A stretch of DNA of 64,000 bases from Allacma fusca (GCA_947179485.1 OX359246.1:7254001-7318000), one strand, 5' to 3'. Positions 38,150-50,479 are shown, counted from the first letter of the stretch. Notes: generated from the letters alone by a model not told the origin. Made by a program: numbers and translations.

Positions 38150-38953
38150 GCTCCTCACGTGCTCTAAAATTGGGCAAGTGAGAAAGCATATTAGCATTTA
38201 AGCCGGGGAGGAAAACTCTGCAGGGCATTTTCAATTGGCATATTCCATCAATACTTTTGTAGTTGTCAAGGGTTTCCCTTAATTTTAACATGCGATCGGC
38301 AATGATTGAAGATTGAGATGACCAAAAATAGTCATCAGACGACAGTTAGTCTTTGACTGGGAGGGTGAAGTCCGAGATGATTCTTTTGAGTGAAATTTGT
38401 TTTTAAAAGTTTGTTTAAAAAATCGTTGAATTGAACACCCCGCAGAAATGTTGACTCAAAATTTAATATAACGTTTGAAATGATTGTAGCTTGTAGAGCA
38501 CGTATGTAGGTTTTACATGAGATTTAAAAGAATTAGATACATCTTTATACTCAAAAGCTTTACAGTTTTTTGAATTTCACAATGGCTCATAAAACGTTGA
38601 AATTTTGCTTGAAAAATTGTAGATATTTAAAGCTGCCAGATTCAAATAAGCAATTTGTCAAAATTTATATCGTTGTATAAAAACAATTGATCAAATCTAC
38701 CGTTAGCATTTTCTTAAAGCGATTTAAGAACAATTCTCTGAAAATAACTACGGTATATAGCATATTGGTAAGTACTTCTGCTGTATGTTAATATTAATAA
38801 CTAATACTTGTCCGAGGAATTGAACTTGTTTCAACAAATTTGTGTCACCGAAAAGCATATCATAAAATGACTTTTACAACTGTGATTGCTCCAGAAGTTC
38901 CATGGACACTTTAGATTTCACCTGCGTCCACAATTTATTGATAAAAGCTAATA

Positions 38954-40175
38954 GATAGATAGATAGATAGATATTTATTCAGGTCGATTTCTGGCCTTGG
39001 CCCTTACAACCTTTTTGGGCTTTTACACGAATTCTTGAATTGTAGGGAAACGTTTCCCCACAAATAGTTAAATAAAATAAAATAAAGTAAAATACCATTT
39101 TTTTAGCGTCACTCAATCACAATCATTCATATAGTTTAAATACAGCTGTCTAATCTTAATTGCATAACACCAGAAAGCATACATATTTACATACTCCTGG
39201 TGTGTTGAGTCCTGCTTGAACATAGCTGTTATGAAGTTGTTTCTGTTGCAGTTTTTAATGTCTTGTTTTAGCAGATGTCTTCCTCCTTTATAGTGTGGAC
39301 ACACTAACATTACATGATATATGTCTTCAATGTCATTTGTATTACATATTTCACATTTCGTGCACTTATTTCCTTCCCATATCCCATAGATTGCGTTCAG
39401 TTTGTATGATTTTCCTTTTACACTTACATAAGGTATGTTCCCCCTGATTGATTGCACCAATCTCACTACGTTCCACTGCAGAGCACTATTGAAATGGTGG
39501 CTTTTGTTTACGTGTGTTTTGATACTTGGGAAATGAGTAAACCTTTGGTTTTGCATCATATCCTTTACATCCTTATCTACTAGATACTGAAAATATTTCC
39601 CTATTATTGCATTGCTGTGTGCGTTTACATACTCTTTACTTAGATAATATTACTCCTCTTCCATCTTAGCTTCGCAGAACATGTCTTTAACATAGTACAT
39701 CCAATTGTATTTATTTTTCACATTATTCTGCATTTCCTTGTAACAATTTAGACTTATGTTATTTTCATCTTTATTTACGATTCTTTTAATTAACTTAACT
39801 GTCGCCTTGAAAATGTGACCTTTGATGTTTACCATTCCCGTTTCTAATCTTAAAATAAACGCAGGTATTAGTTTTGAGGCATGCAGTATTGTTCTAAGGA
39901 AGTTGGTTTGAAAGGATACCATTTTGTCCAAACAACTAAGAGCCCACACTGGGGCACAGTAAAGGAGTACAGAGCTTACAAGTGTGTTGAAAAGTTGTAT
40001 GTGTACATCTATGTTAGTTGTACGGCTCTTGTATAGTATCGCCAATAGTTGACTTTGAGCCTGTTTGGACTTTTCTATGAAGAGTTCCCATGTCTTATTG
40101 AATTTTCCAGTGTAAAAGAAGGGTACTCCCAAATACATATAAGAGTTTAAAATTTCAATTTTGTCCTCTACCCAA
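38954..40175 (-). mobile_element. 5'-truncated non-LTR retrotransposon (LINE)
   Basis: Exact 14-bp target duplication GATAAAAGCTAATA at 38940-38953 and 40176-40189. On the minus strand it encodes the end of a reverse-transcriptase ORF: YLGVPF motif after about 15 residues, a thumb-like helical part, then a C-terminal Cys/His motif (CTKCEIC, then HVMLVC). One in-frame TAA at 39652-39650 separates the two open parts (39650-40138 and 39113-39559), which are in the same frame. The 3' end is a run of GATA/TATC repeats beside the target site. About 1.2 kb; not autonomous. Jockey/CR1-like by the YLGVPF block, which is inference. Confidence 0.85.
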
Positions 40176-40189
40176 GATAAAAGCTAATA

Positions 40190-41830
40190 CGCGCTCAGTG
40201 TCAGCGTTGGTTTCTGAAATGAAGCAGAACCCTGTTTGTGTTATACAACATACTAGCAAAAATATTTCTAGCAAGACAATTTTATAAAAACCAAATGTCG
40301 AAAGAATTTTACCTGGAAAGCGAAAGTAAGTACTCAACTAGGACTATCATATTCTCGCATTCTGTGATGCTAAAGTAATTACTTTTAGATACTTTTTTTG
40401 TAAGTCAACGTTGAAAGTACAATCTCCTACCATTTTAATTTTGTCAGGTCAAATAACAGCATACGGAGTACTTACAATTAAATAAAAGCAACTATTTAGA
40501 ACTAACGGATACAATAAAAATATTTAATGATTTCCCCTATTTATGCACTATTGCAGTATGCTGCAGAAATGAAACAATGAATAGAATTTGAGTTCAAATG
40601 ATGGACCTACTTTTACATGGAAAGACGTTAATGATTCAACAATTTACAGGTTCCAAGTTCTAAAATGGATAAGTGTCGCTTGATCGTGCTCACTTTTCCT
40701 AGCACAGAATAATTTTACAATTATTTTAGGCAAATGTAAAACAGTAGAATTTAGAATCTTTTTCAATCAAATAGTGGACTTAGTAGATCTTATGATTTTT
40801 TAGTAAACTGCCTTCCCAAATAGTAGCTAGTCTACTAAAAAAGTAGGCATCGGGCAGGTTTATGGGTATTGATCACCTCTCAAAAATTGGTACCCGATTT
40901 TTAAAATTACATTTGAAATGAATGAATTCCACAATGGCTTACAAAATCGGTTTCTTTTAACTTTAAACGAGTCGAATTTGTTTTTTTAAACTTCATCACA
41001 TGATAATATCTTATATGAGGGATCCAGGTTTCAGAAGAAACCTTGTTAGAAAAAAATATTTATACTGTTTGTGCGAAGAAATCAATGCTTTTGAATTTTG
41101 AATCAAATCAAAATTTCGTGTTTCATGTCTTTCGGTTGTGGAGCAATAAAAATTCATTTTATTGTATAGTTACCATGAAACATTTATGACAGTTTTTGTC
41201 AGTTTTTGGAAGTATTAACAAGTTTCAAAACCGGTATTTTCAAATATCTATTTGTTTTTAAATTTTGTAATTTAAAAAAGGTATTTTAAACAGGAAATCT
41301 TACAAAAAGGTCAATAGATTTGAATACCCCCAGCAAATTTCGACTAGGATTTCGTTTGAAATGTTTAAAGAAATTAGATACACCATTGTAATGAGATATT
41401 ATTGGCCGAGATGCTTCATCCAAGCTAGACTGCATTACAGTTTTTTGAATTTCACAATCGCTACAATAATTGGCTATTTCGAAATTTTCAGCAAAGATGG
41501 ACAATAAATCGAATTAACTTTTAACTGAGACTAGCAATCAGGCCATCCGCCGAGGCGGATGGGATGTCGGGCGGCAATGAATTTTAATTGTAATAATAAA
41601 TTGAATGCAACAATAATATTTGATACCAATACCCTAGAAGTTCTATTTTTTAAGTAATTACAGAATTATTATATAAAATAACCAAACAGCTATATAATCT
41701 TAACACGAAGGGTTTAACTATCCAATTTGCTCCGTCTGTAGCTTATTTCAGATATTTTCTAATATGAAATAATTACTGTTACAACTGTTTCGTAAATACC
41801 TATTTGTAGTAACTTCATTGCTGGAGTAGC
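40190..41830. other. Partial R1 and IR-flank copies, no gene
   Basis: 40900-41290 matches R1, and 41300-41520 matches 32580-32810 and the 3' flank of the receptors. No supported coding region. A hairpin at 41538-41575 (CCATCCGCC / GGCGGATGG) has no known role. Confidence 0.55.
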
Positions 41831-41833
41831 TTT

Positions 41834-42747
41834 ATCTGTTGTGACCAAAGATGGGCCTTTTCATTCACCTAGCCTACTTCCTTCCTATAATTAAACTAAC
41901 ACAATGCGACTCCCTATTTGCCAATAATTATAATCCTCGTCAAGTTATCTCCCCTTTTTAAGGAAATTTTCAACCAAACGCCTTCCTTAAATTATATAAA
42001 GGCTAAAGCAACACGAAGTTCCTTCGTATAATATAGGAAACAGGGAGATGCCCTACCTACATATATCCCTATAAATGTTCTTATAATATTCCTTTTGGGA
42101 GTATCATGCAACTATACCCTATTAGGAAGTTCAAAACTACTGCTTTCCTAAATAAGTACACCCTTAAAGTTCCTACAGAAAACTGAAAGCCCCGCATGTA
42201 TGTCGAAATATCCTGTACTTAATAATACTATATTTATTTATTACTTGTTGGTCTGTTCCACGCTGAAAATTTGTTACATCATTGTCGACCAGATGTCCTA
42301 ACAATCATGCTATAACATGCTTTACTTCTCCGCATTTTTACAATCATTGCTAATTGTTGTAGTATAAAGGTAGGAATTTCCCAATGCAAAATTATAAATT
42401 TCTCTTCGAAATATAATACAAGACGTATATAATAGATACGAAGATAATAAATACGTTTTATTGTTCAGTGCATCAGTTGCATGACTACCCCTACTCGGCA
42501 TGTCGGTATCAGTAGCATACCTGCTCACTTCACATTAATTTATTTATGAAGCCCCTAGCCTAAATTTCCTAGGTGCCTATATTTATTCTCCAAACTTCCT
42601 ATAATATTTTATTTGCATATAAATTCCATTGAACCTTGCCTATATCCTACCCTAGATTCTTGTTTCTTTGCTTCCTCCCCATAATTTGTGCCTATAAAAG
42701 GGTCTAGATATAGGCAAGCGACCCATCTTTGGTTGTGACAATAAACA
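41834..42747. mobile_element. Possible TIR element rich in CCTATA words
   Basis: CCAAAGATGGG near the left end (41844) and its complement near the right end (42719) sit within longer similar inverted ends (GTGACCAAAGATGGG against GTCACAACCAAAGATGGG). The interior is non-coding and full of CCTATA/TATAGG words, like 63160-63720. Boundaries and family are uncertain. Confidence 0.45.
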
Positions 42748-43333
42748 AAAATCGTATGGAAACTGGCATGGAATTTTATAACCCACCAAAAAAATAATCT
42801 CACCCAATTTATGTTAAAGGGTCAATATCGGAGCAGTTGTTTTTTAAAATCGGTTAGGATGCCTGTAGCTCGGTTGATAAAAAATTAGTTTTATAAATGT
42901 TTGTAAATTAATCTGACTTTGCGGGCTATAAACGTTTTTTAAAATAATTAATACTTTTTAAATGGGATCTCCAATGAAAATGGTACTTTTTAGAATTTAG
43001 CCAACGTTATAATGCTTTTAAAACTTAAACCATTTAAGCAAACCAAATGTTTGTCAGTCAGCCTTTATTATTATTAGTTAATATGAATTATGCTGGACAA
43101 CTTCAATAAAATCATTAGACCTGATCACAAAATTTTTGATTCTAGGAAAAAATGCGTTTCAACATTATGTCGCTAATACTGCTGCACAAAGGTTGTAACT
43201 ATTTTCAGTATTGCAGTGTAATTTCAATAAATTCAGGAAAGCAACTCTCTCGCTACAGTCGAGCACCAGTGGCGAATTATTTTAAAAATCGAGTGAGCTA
43301 ATTATTAGTATGGTTATGTGAGAAAGTCAATTA
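42748..43333. other. No gene seen
   Basis: AT-rich DNA without supported frames or repeats. Confidence 0.55.
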
Positions 43334-43508
43334 CAGGAAAAACTCGATATAACGGATTTCCAGGGGACCAGTAAAATTTGTCCGCTATAAAAAATGTCCG
43401 TTGCATGCAATAATTTTAGCATTGGTTATATGGGAGCCGGACAAACAAATCTGTCCGGTGTAACTAAATTTCCGTTGTAGAGCCATCCGTTATATCAAGT
43501 TTTTCCTG
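43334..43508. mobile_element. pogo/Tigger-like MITE (175 bp)
   Basis: Inverted ends of about 24 bp, CAGGAAAAACTCGATATAAC and complement, differing at one position, with TA at 43332-43333 and 43509-43510. The AAAACTCGATATAACGGA-type end is characteristic of pogo/Tigger elements. No coding capacity. Confidence 0.8.
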
Positions 43509-44111
43509 TATATGCACGAAAGTGTAGGCTATTTGGAGACTTTGTTAACGTGGATGTGAAACATTCAAACATGGCTTACAAAAAATGTAAACATACTTAG
43601 GTTCTTGACTATTACGTCACTTGATTTTTGACCATGAATGGGTAACAATTTTTGCACCATCCAGAACGCTATCAGTGCATGACAGCTATATAATTTTAAT
43701 TCATTTAGTGTATAATATGTATTGACGGGCGATTTACCCGAAGTAAGAATTTAATAGTGTTGGTTAAAAGATGATTACTGATCATATACACCACACTGTA
43801 CTAAATATTCAAAGGCGTACATAATAAGTAAGTGGTAGTTTATTCTAATTAACCATACAAATTTCTGTTCTCTCTTTTTTACATTATTTTTACATTTTTG
43901 TATTCTGAAATGGCATTATTTTTTGTTGACTTGGACAGAATTAAACTGAAAACTTGATTACTTTACCTAAAGCCTGCCCAACTCAACAAAAAAGAAATGT
44001 TAAAAATAAAAAAATGCTTTGATTTTTATTTTAAAGTATTTTTTTCCATAAATGAAAGAAAAAATGAACCGCTATGCTTCAACATGGCATGTACATAAGG
44101 ACGACAACCAT

Positions 44112-44141
44112 CACTACTACTACTACTACTACTACTACTAC
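44112..44141. repeat. (ACT)n microsatellite
   Basis: About ten uninterrupted CTA/ACT units. Confidence 0.95.
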
Positions 44142-44536
44142 GATGAAGCTTTTAGTAAGAAGGATATCAGTGAGCCAGGTAAAGCTTTTCGGTCAAACAC
44201 TACTGGGATTTAGGGAGTCCTAAGGCGCCCCGAAAGTTTATGCCGAACAATTAAATAATTTAAAAATAATTTTTAAAATACTAACTGAATAAATGACAGG
44301 TGGTGTGACAAATGGATGTCTCCAGCGTTTTATATAGGTTTGTCAGATAATCATATGTCTAGACATTGAAGGTACGATACAAGGAGACGGAAATAAATTA
44401 AATTTTAGAAAACTCTTAGATCGGCAACAGTAAGATATTATCCCTTTAATAACATGATATCAGGCAGAGCACGTAAGTGTGCTGGCATAGTCATAGAGAT
44501 ACACATTAATTTGAAAAATCCATCCATTCAAAAAAC

Positions 44537-45338
44537 CTAGATCGAAAACTCCAGTTTCAAAAATTGGAAAGTAACTTCTAGGATAAAAACTACAAAGCAG
44601 ACAACGCTGCTCCAAAGAAAAGCGTAGATTGCCAGTACAATGGAGCTCTGCATTGACAATGCTTTGACGGGCTCTTCAAATGCAACCTTCCTGTTTCCGG
44701 AGGATAAGCAACCTGGGAATCGACGATTATCCCAGTTTTCCCAAAACCAATACAAACCCGCAGTGGTCATTGCTCGAGCTCTCTTCAAAACTGGATTATA
44801 CTTTTCCCCATAACCGCAAGGAATGTACATTGAAACATGTTCTTTCCGTAAATGATCATCTGTAACATGAACATTTGAAGCAAGCCTAAGAGATTTTTCC
44901 TTGGCGGCTTCATTCAAGCGTTTCCAGTAAAACGGTAGGTCGTCTGAAAAAACTACTAGAGCTGATTTTGGTTTACTCAAATTTTCGACAACTATTTTGC
45001 CAACATCAAGGACTTCTAAGCATTGAAATTGCGTGGGGTTAAAATATTTTAGTAACTTAGATTTGTGTTCGAACAGTTTTCTTTTGGAATTCGAAATTTC
45101 CAGACTCAGTTCATTTGAACGACAATAAACTGGACATAATTTGTTACCAATGCTAATGAAACTTCCCATGCCTTCAAGCCTTGGTTTTTTGCCTCGTGGA
45201 AAATACAGCGTGAAGTTTCCAAGTTCCTTTAAATATTTCCATTTGCAAATGCTTTCATTTTCAACTACAAAGGAGCTTTTGAGAAATCCTTTGTAGCCAT
45301 TCGAAATAATTATTGCGGAAATTAACCATGTTATTAGT
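44537..45338 (-). CDS. Ionotropic receptor, copy D, cut by assembly gap
   Basis: C-terminal 267 codons of a receptor paralogous to 21105-22892, open without a break from the second membrane segment (ITWLISAIIIS, NGYKGFLKSSF) through the second lobe to the third segment and stop at 44537. The 5' two thirds are lost in the N gap at 45339-45538; the sequence beyond the gap is unrelated, so the gap cannot be only 200 bp if the gene is complete. 44160-44530 is the 3' flank shared with copies A-C. Confidence 0.82.
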
Positions 45339-45538
45339 NNNNNNNNNNNNNNNNNNNNNNNNNNNNNNNNNNNNNNNNNNNNNNNNNNNNNNNNNNNNNN
45401 NNNNNNNNNNNNNNNNNNNNNNNNNNNNNNNNNNNNNNNNNNNNNNNNNNNNNNNNNNNNNNNNNNNNNNNNNNNNNNNNNNNNNNNNNNNNNNNNNNNN
45501 NNNNNNNNNNNNNNNNNNNNNNNNNNNNNNNNNNNNNN
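45339..45538. other. Scaffold gap, exactly 200 N
   Basis: A round-number placeholder. It truncates receptor copy D and precedes unrelated sequence. Confidence 0.99.
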
Positions 45539-45627
45539 CAGTGAACCAAAATGAGTAACGTTGTGCTGAATAAAATATTTTTGTCATGTGGAAATTGTGA
45601 TGGGACAAAAATGTAAGACAATTCTAG

Positions 45628-45933
45628 TTGTATCCCTTACGTTTATGCTATGGGATACCGATTTATAAAGTGGCGGGTCTCAATGTCAGTTCAATTGCAA
45701 TTTTCCTGGGTTCGAGGCAAAACTCGCCTGGTATGGACTATGTTGCTTTGAGCCGAGTGTATGACCCTGATCAATTAATGATCCTGGACGAAATATTTAG
45801 AGATGATAGATTTACATATGATGGTAGAAGGTCCCGGCTCGTTCAATTCGAAGAGAGGCGGCTTATAGCTCTAGAAAATAAGGGTAATCACCCCAACATA
45901 GCAGCATTTCTTGCTAAAAAATGTATTATGTAA
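45628..45933 (+). pseudogene. C-terminal fragment of a PIF1-like helicase
   Basis: The frame reads YPLRLCYGIPIYK, then PGMDYVALSRV, then a DRF-containing tail: helicase motifs V-VI of the PIF1/Helitron-type superfamily-1 helicases. The usual His-Lys-Ser-Gln of that motif is altered (IYKVAG), so the ATPase would not work as such. No ATG starts it, and the upstream part falls in the N gap. Probably a remnant of a Helitron or related element; no Helitron 3' end was found nearby. Confidence 0.7.
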
Positions 45934-46349
45934 ATATTGTACTGAATAAATGTATGTGTAAATTTTGTAAATGCGAATGAATTACCACGATATTTTCACC
46001 ACCACCACCACAAAACTCTTTATTATCATGGACATATTTTCTTTACATTTCAATGGTAATATTTTTGTTTACATTACCCTGGCAATATTTTTATTTACAT
46101 TATTACGGCAATTTTTATTTACATCTCATCCTTAACTGCTAATATAATATGGCTTTAAAATTTGCATCTCAAAGATTGTTTGCTTTCAATTTGGAGAGAG
46201 GAAAGCAGCACTGAACTTTATGTTCGTCATTGTAAAGTCCATTCTCTTTCAAATTAGGAATGTTGCGAACAAAGTTCCTCACAAAATTTTCGTTGCTCGA
46301 AAAATAGATTGAAACAGACGTAAAAATTTTTCGTACGAAATTCCTACAA

Positions 46350-46705
46350 AGTTATCAGCAAATGATGAGTAAATTATTAATTTACGGTCATTCCTTGACT
46401 TCAGATTAGCATAACTTTTGAGGTGTTTAGGCAATCTTACTAAAATTACATAGCAACAGCATCTACTCCTTACCGGCTACACGCTGGTAATGACAAACCT
46501 TAACGACAGTAGATTGGTTCAAACGTTATATGCAAATGATGAGAAAATGAGTAATTTACGGTCATTCCATGACTTCAGATTAGCATTACTTTTGAGGTGT
46601 TTAGGTAATCTTACTGAAATTACATAGCAACAGCATCTACTCCTTACCGGCTACACGCTGGTCAAGTAAAATCACTACGATAGTAGATCAGCTCAAACGT
46701 TATAA
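46350..46705. repeat. Tandem duplication, two units of about 175 bp
   Basis: 46351-46523 and 46524-46705 agree over most positions, sharing TTTACGGTCATTCC, ACTTCAGATTAGCAT and CTACTCCTTACCGGCTACAC. Non-coding. Confidence 0.9.
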
Positions 46706-48420
46706 GATTATAACATAAAACATGACCATTTTGCGGGCCTTCCTCAAAGTACCCCATAATGGGAAGAAGTAATGGAACATACAAACTCAGATATATAAAT
46801 AGCCAGTAGTCGGATTAATGTACGGCTAAACAACACCTGGGTAAGAAAATAATTTGGCCCAATGCTTGGTCACCAGTATTAATTTAATTACTGCAGACAA
46901 CATTCTGGAGCTTGTTTACGGCTCCACGCATGCATATCGGTTTTATGGAGACTAGAATGAGTACATTGGAAATAGACCCTAATAAACAGGAAAGAGTCTA
47001 GAATTTCAATGTGTTATTTTCTTAACCTAAATCCGGATCGGGAGTACTTAGCTGAAAATAAATATATTTTTGTTTAGTGAAAATTTTCTGTATTGATGAG
47101 GTCATTTGAAAAAGTTCCGGATAATTTCGTCTAGATGATATAAAAATTTCTTGAAGCCTCCTTTACATCGCAGACTATGTCAGCGGGCTCTCCAAAAGAG
47201 GATAAGTTTGTTATTGCCTGCTTGAGCTGGTTTAAGTACACCGTACAGGGAAATTGATCCACTGATGAAATTATATGAGGGAGTGAAATGTAAGAAACTT
47301 GTTCGTTCTTATTCCCTCAGCTAGAACGCTTCAATTTTGTGATCTCAAATTTCACCCAAGATGGAAATTCCCGTCTTTAAAATGTGATTCCTTTCTCATT
47401 GAAAATGGCAAGTGAGGTTTTCACTACCTTAAAACCTCAGTAACCATTTTAGTACGTAACGAGAGATTAACCAACATCCCACTGGTATAGCAATACATGT
47501 ATCGTTACCAAAGTATTGGCATGAGAAAAACAAACAGATGAACTGAAATTGCTGTTTTGGATATGCATTTTTTATGCAACTAGCGTGGCCTAATGTTTCT
47601 CGAGTCTGTAATTTATCGCACTAGTCAGAGCTATGTGGAAGGATCAAATCACTAAAACTAAAAGTCGAGCCTTTCTACATAGCACTGAATAATCAAAACT
47701 AATAAACCAAACCCAAACCCGGATTCATCAGTGCATATACATGTGTGTCCCCATCACATAAGAAATCTTCGTGCTAAAAGTTAACTTATTTAAAAGATCC
47801 TCTAATGACAGCAGTTGTAAATACATACCTATGCTCCGCTATTCCAGCACTGTAGTGTGTCAACTTGAAAATTGTAAATTTCTAAATATTCAAACACACT
47901 GAAGATACAATTAAAATACCTCTCTAAAATACAAAAGCATCAGAGACTGTTTTTTTCCCATAAATCTATGCTTTGTTTGTGTTTGGGAAGCATTTATTCC
48001 AATTGTTTTTGAAATGAGTAGGGAGCCACTTCAGGGTTTCAAAAACATTCTCACAAATGCAGATATTATTTCCCTCCGGTTTGCATGAACAAATAAAAAT
48101 GCATAAAAGTGTATAAAGCTTTTACTACTATTGAACCTATGATTAGAGAATTTTGGAGACAATTGCTATTTGCGAAAGTCAGAGGAAAGCAGTTCCATGT
48201 CTACATTTTGTTATGCAATATCTACATTTGTAAATTACTTGCACATAGACCGAATTACAAAAAGTTTATAAGTAAGCCATTAGATCCATGTGTACAAGCT
48301 ACAGCTTGAAATCCTGCCAATCTCTCTCCCGTCAGCGCTGCTAAAGTATTGCAACTTCTCAAAATTGAAAATTCTCAACAGAGACTACTTCTATTTACTC
48401 GGGCATTATTGTTCAAGACC
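46706..48420. other. No gene seen
   Basis: No supported coding frame, RNA gene or transposon end. The frames at 48109-48309 and 48290-48487 lack any family feature. Confidence 0.5.
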
Positions 48421-48545
48421 CATTTTCGTGCTAAAAATTAGAGTGCACATTTTCGTGCTAAAAAATAAATGCACATTTTTGTGCTAAAAAAATGAAATGC
48501 ACATTTTCGTGCTAAAAATAAAATGCACATTTCCGTGCTAAAAAT
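48421..48545. repeat. Minisatellite, five units
   Basis: Five copies of CACATTTTCGTGCTAAAAA with variable A/T spacers, period about 27 bp. Confidence 0.92.
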
Positions 48546-48619
48546 AAATACTACAATGCCAAACCTTTGAATAGGATCCCATATTTTATCTCCCTGAGCA
48601 GGATTTTATTTTGACTGAA

Positions 48620-49205
48620 TTCACAATTCCCCCCCCCGTTTTTTTTTCAAGTTCGAAAGTTTTTTTAACCCCGATTTTACTCTGCTCACAATAACCAAAC
48701 ACATGAATACCACAGGAAATCTAAGTAAATAAACTAAAGTTCATTATCGCCTTCGTTAATTTTCCCACAGTTCTTTCAAGATCAGAAGTTTTTTTGGCCC
48801 GCAGATTTTACTCTGTTCACAATAACCGAACACATATATAAATACCACTGCACATCTAAGCAAATAAACTATATGCTAATATTGTCTTTCCGAAAAGAAC
48901 TTAAATATTGCAGTTTTCAAATTCAGTATTTTCCTTAAGTTCTTTCTTTCAGTTTTGTTAATTGTCCTAAAGTTCTTTCAAGTTCGGAAGTCTTTTTGGC
49001 CCCAGATTTTACTCTGTTCACAATAACCAAACACATATATAAATACCACCGGACACCGAAGTAAATAAACAAATGTTTCTCTTTCCGAAAAGAACTTTAA
49101 TATTGTAGTTTTCAAACTCAGTTTTTTTACCTAAGTAATTTCTTTCAAGTTCGCTAGCTTACTTAAACGCAGATTTTTAATCTGCTCACAGTAACCAAGT
49201 TGATC
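48620..49205. repeat. Tandem array, four diverged long units
   Basis: Four units with spacing 120-190 bp share TTTCAAGTTCG, AGATTTTACTCTG, TTCACAATAACC, ACACATATATAAATACCAC and AAGTAAATAAAC. They lie directly beside the left end of the capsid-encoding element and may be part of it or of its flank. Confidence 0.85.
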
Positions 49206-49413
49206 TGAGCAATTAATATGTTTTCAAACAACTACAATATTTTTTCACAACAATCTAAATATTTTTCTGGACCCGCTCCACTCCAGTCACAAAGTTAAAC
49301 TAAATTTATACATATCATTCACAAGAAATTTTCCTCTCCCCAAGTGATTTTCATAAAATTATTCGTTGCATCTTTCCCACACTCAAAAGTTCATGCTTAA
49401 TTAAAAAATTTGT

Positions 49414-49643
49414 CGTTGAGTACTAATGCAGCTGCACTTCTGTGCAATAAATGTCATCCCTGCAGAGTACTCAACGCTACGACCCTTTGCAGTGATTTAC
49501 TGCATGTCCGCCCTTAAAGGACCCGAACGCTGAAGGAAGCAGCACAAATTTATTGTACTACCTCCTGTTCTTCCAGCGTTCGGCCCAAGCTCAAGCATCC
49601 TTCTTCCTATCCTTTAACACACACACACATGTTAAAGGATAGG
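49414..49643. repeat. Cluster of four hairpins at the left end
   Basis: Perfect or near-perfect inverted repeats in a row: CGTTGAGTACT with its complement (49414-49474), TGCAGT-GATTT-ACTGCA (49489-49505), CGAACGCTGAAGGA against TTCTTCCAGCGTTCG (49524-49582), and a 15-bp stem TCCTATCCTTTAACA around (CA)n (49605-49643). They lie just beyond the last gene of the capsid element. Role unknown: terminal structure, transcription end, or packaging signal are possibilities. Confidence 0.8.
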
Positions 49644-49701
49644 ACCACAGTAAAAATTCCTATCGGACCGACGGGGGTAAAAAATCCATTCCACCGACAT
49701 G

Positions 49702-50479
49702 TCATAAAAAAGGGTATCCAAAGCTAACTACTAGTATATGATGTTCACTTTGGAAGAAAAACAAGATGAGTTTAGTTCGTATAACCTCCTCACCCTGTAC
49801 AATAGTCTGCTCAAGCTCCACACCCAATTTCAAGGAGATTCTCAAAGATCCTTGTAAGCGGATTAGTTGTTCTAATAATTTTTTCAGGGGTTCAAAGAGC
49901 CTACTAAACACGTCATCAATATGTACAATATCTTCTGCTGTAAAATGATGGACATACGAGATTATAGCTCCATGATGAGACCTGCTGAATTCTCTAAAGA
50001 CGGACAAATCTAGTCGTTGTTGTTGTTGTTGAGGAGGAGGGGGAGGTGGAGTTTCTGCGGCAGTCTCACTGGATGTGGAGGCGATGACGATATTCTCCGC
50101 CGGAGGCGCCTCTACTTCTCCGCCATCCCCAACTTGATTGGTCTCTTCTCGACTACGACATACATGGACTCGAATATCAAGGCAATACAGCTGGCACAAG
50201 GGGCAAAAATGTTCCGCCAAAATATGTCTGTCATATGGAATTTTGTTACGGCAGTAGAATGGGCAGTTGGGCACAGAGCAATGAAAAACCTACGCCCGAG
50301 AGAAAATACGAAAATAATTATTTTAAAATATCGTAACAGTTTTTTAATAAAAATGCCTTCACAAATAAATTAGCCTGCCTACGGTATAATTCAAACAACA
50401 TACTTACGTAATTAAATCTACCGGAGACAGTTGCACGTGGGTACTCTGTCCCAGAAAAGTCACCATCATCATCGGCCAT
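49702..50479 (-). CDS. Zinc-finger-like protein of the element, 2 exons
   Basis: Exons 50479-50408 and 50289-49702 (phase 0, intron 118 bp with GTAAGT donor), 219 residues. Start MADDDGDFSG at 50479 precedes an acidic tip. Exon 2 opens with a Cys/His cluster (HCSVPNCPFYC, then HFCPLCQLYC and VHVC), consistent with one or two zinc fingers. A proline/glutamine low-complexity linker follows, then a helical stretch with leucine heptads (FEPLKKLLEQLIRLQG). It probably binds nucleic acid or a partner protein; many Polinton-type elements have a small finger protein, but I cannot assign an orthologue. The last 20 residues may belong to an unseen third exon instead. Confidence 0.6.

Larger units (their letters stand above)
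36940..38600 (+). repeat. Dispersed segment R1, copy opened by two insertions
   Basis: R1 sequence at 36940-36975, 37340-37466 and 38150-38600 is colinear with 14105-14640. The gaps are a fold-back element (36978-37336) and a hAT-like element (37467-38149). Confidence 0.7.

Noticed and set aside
41538..41575. Rho-independent terminator or tRNA-like hairpin
   Set aside because: A GC-rich stem without T run and without cloverleaf features in animal DNA.
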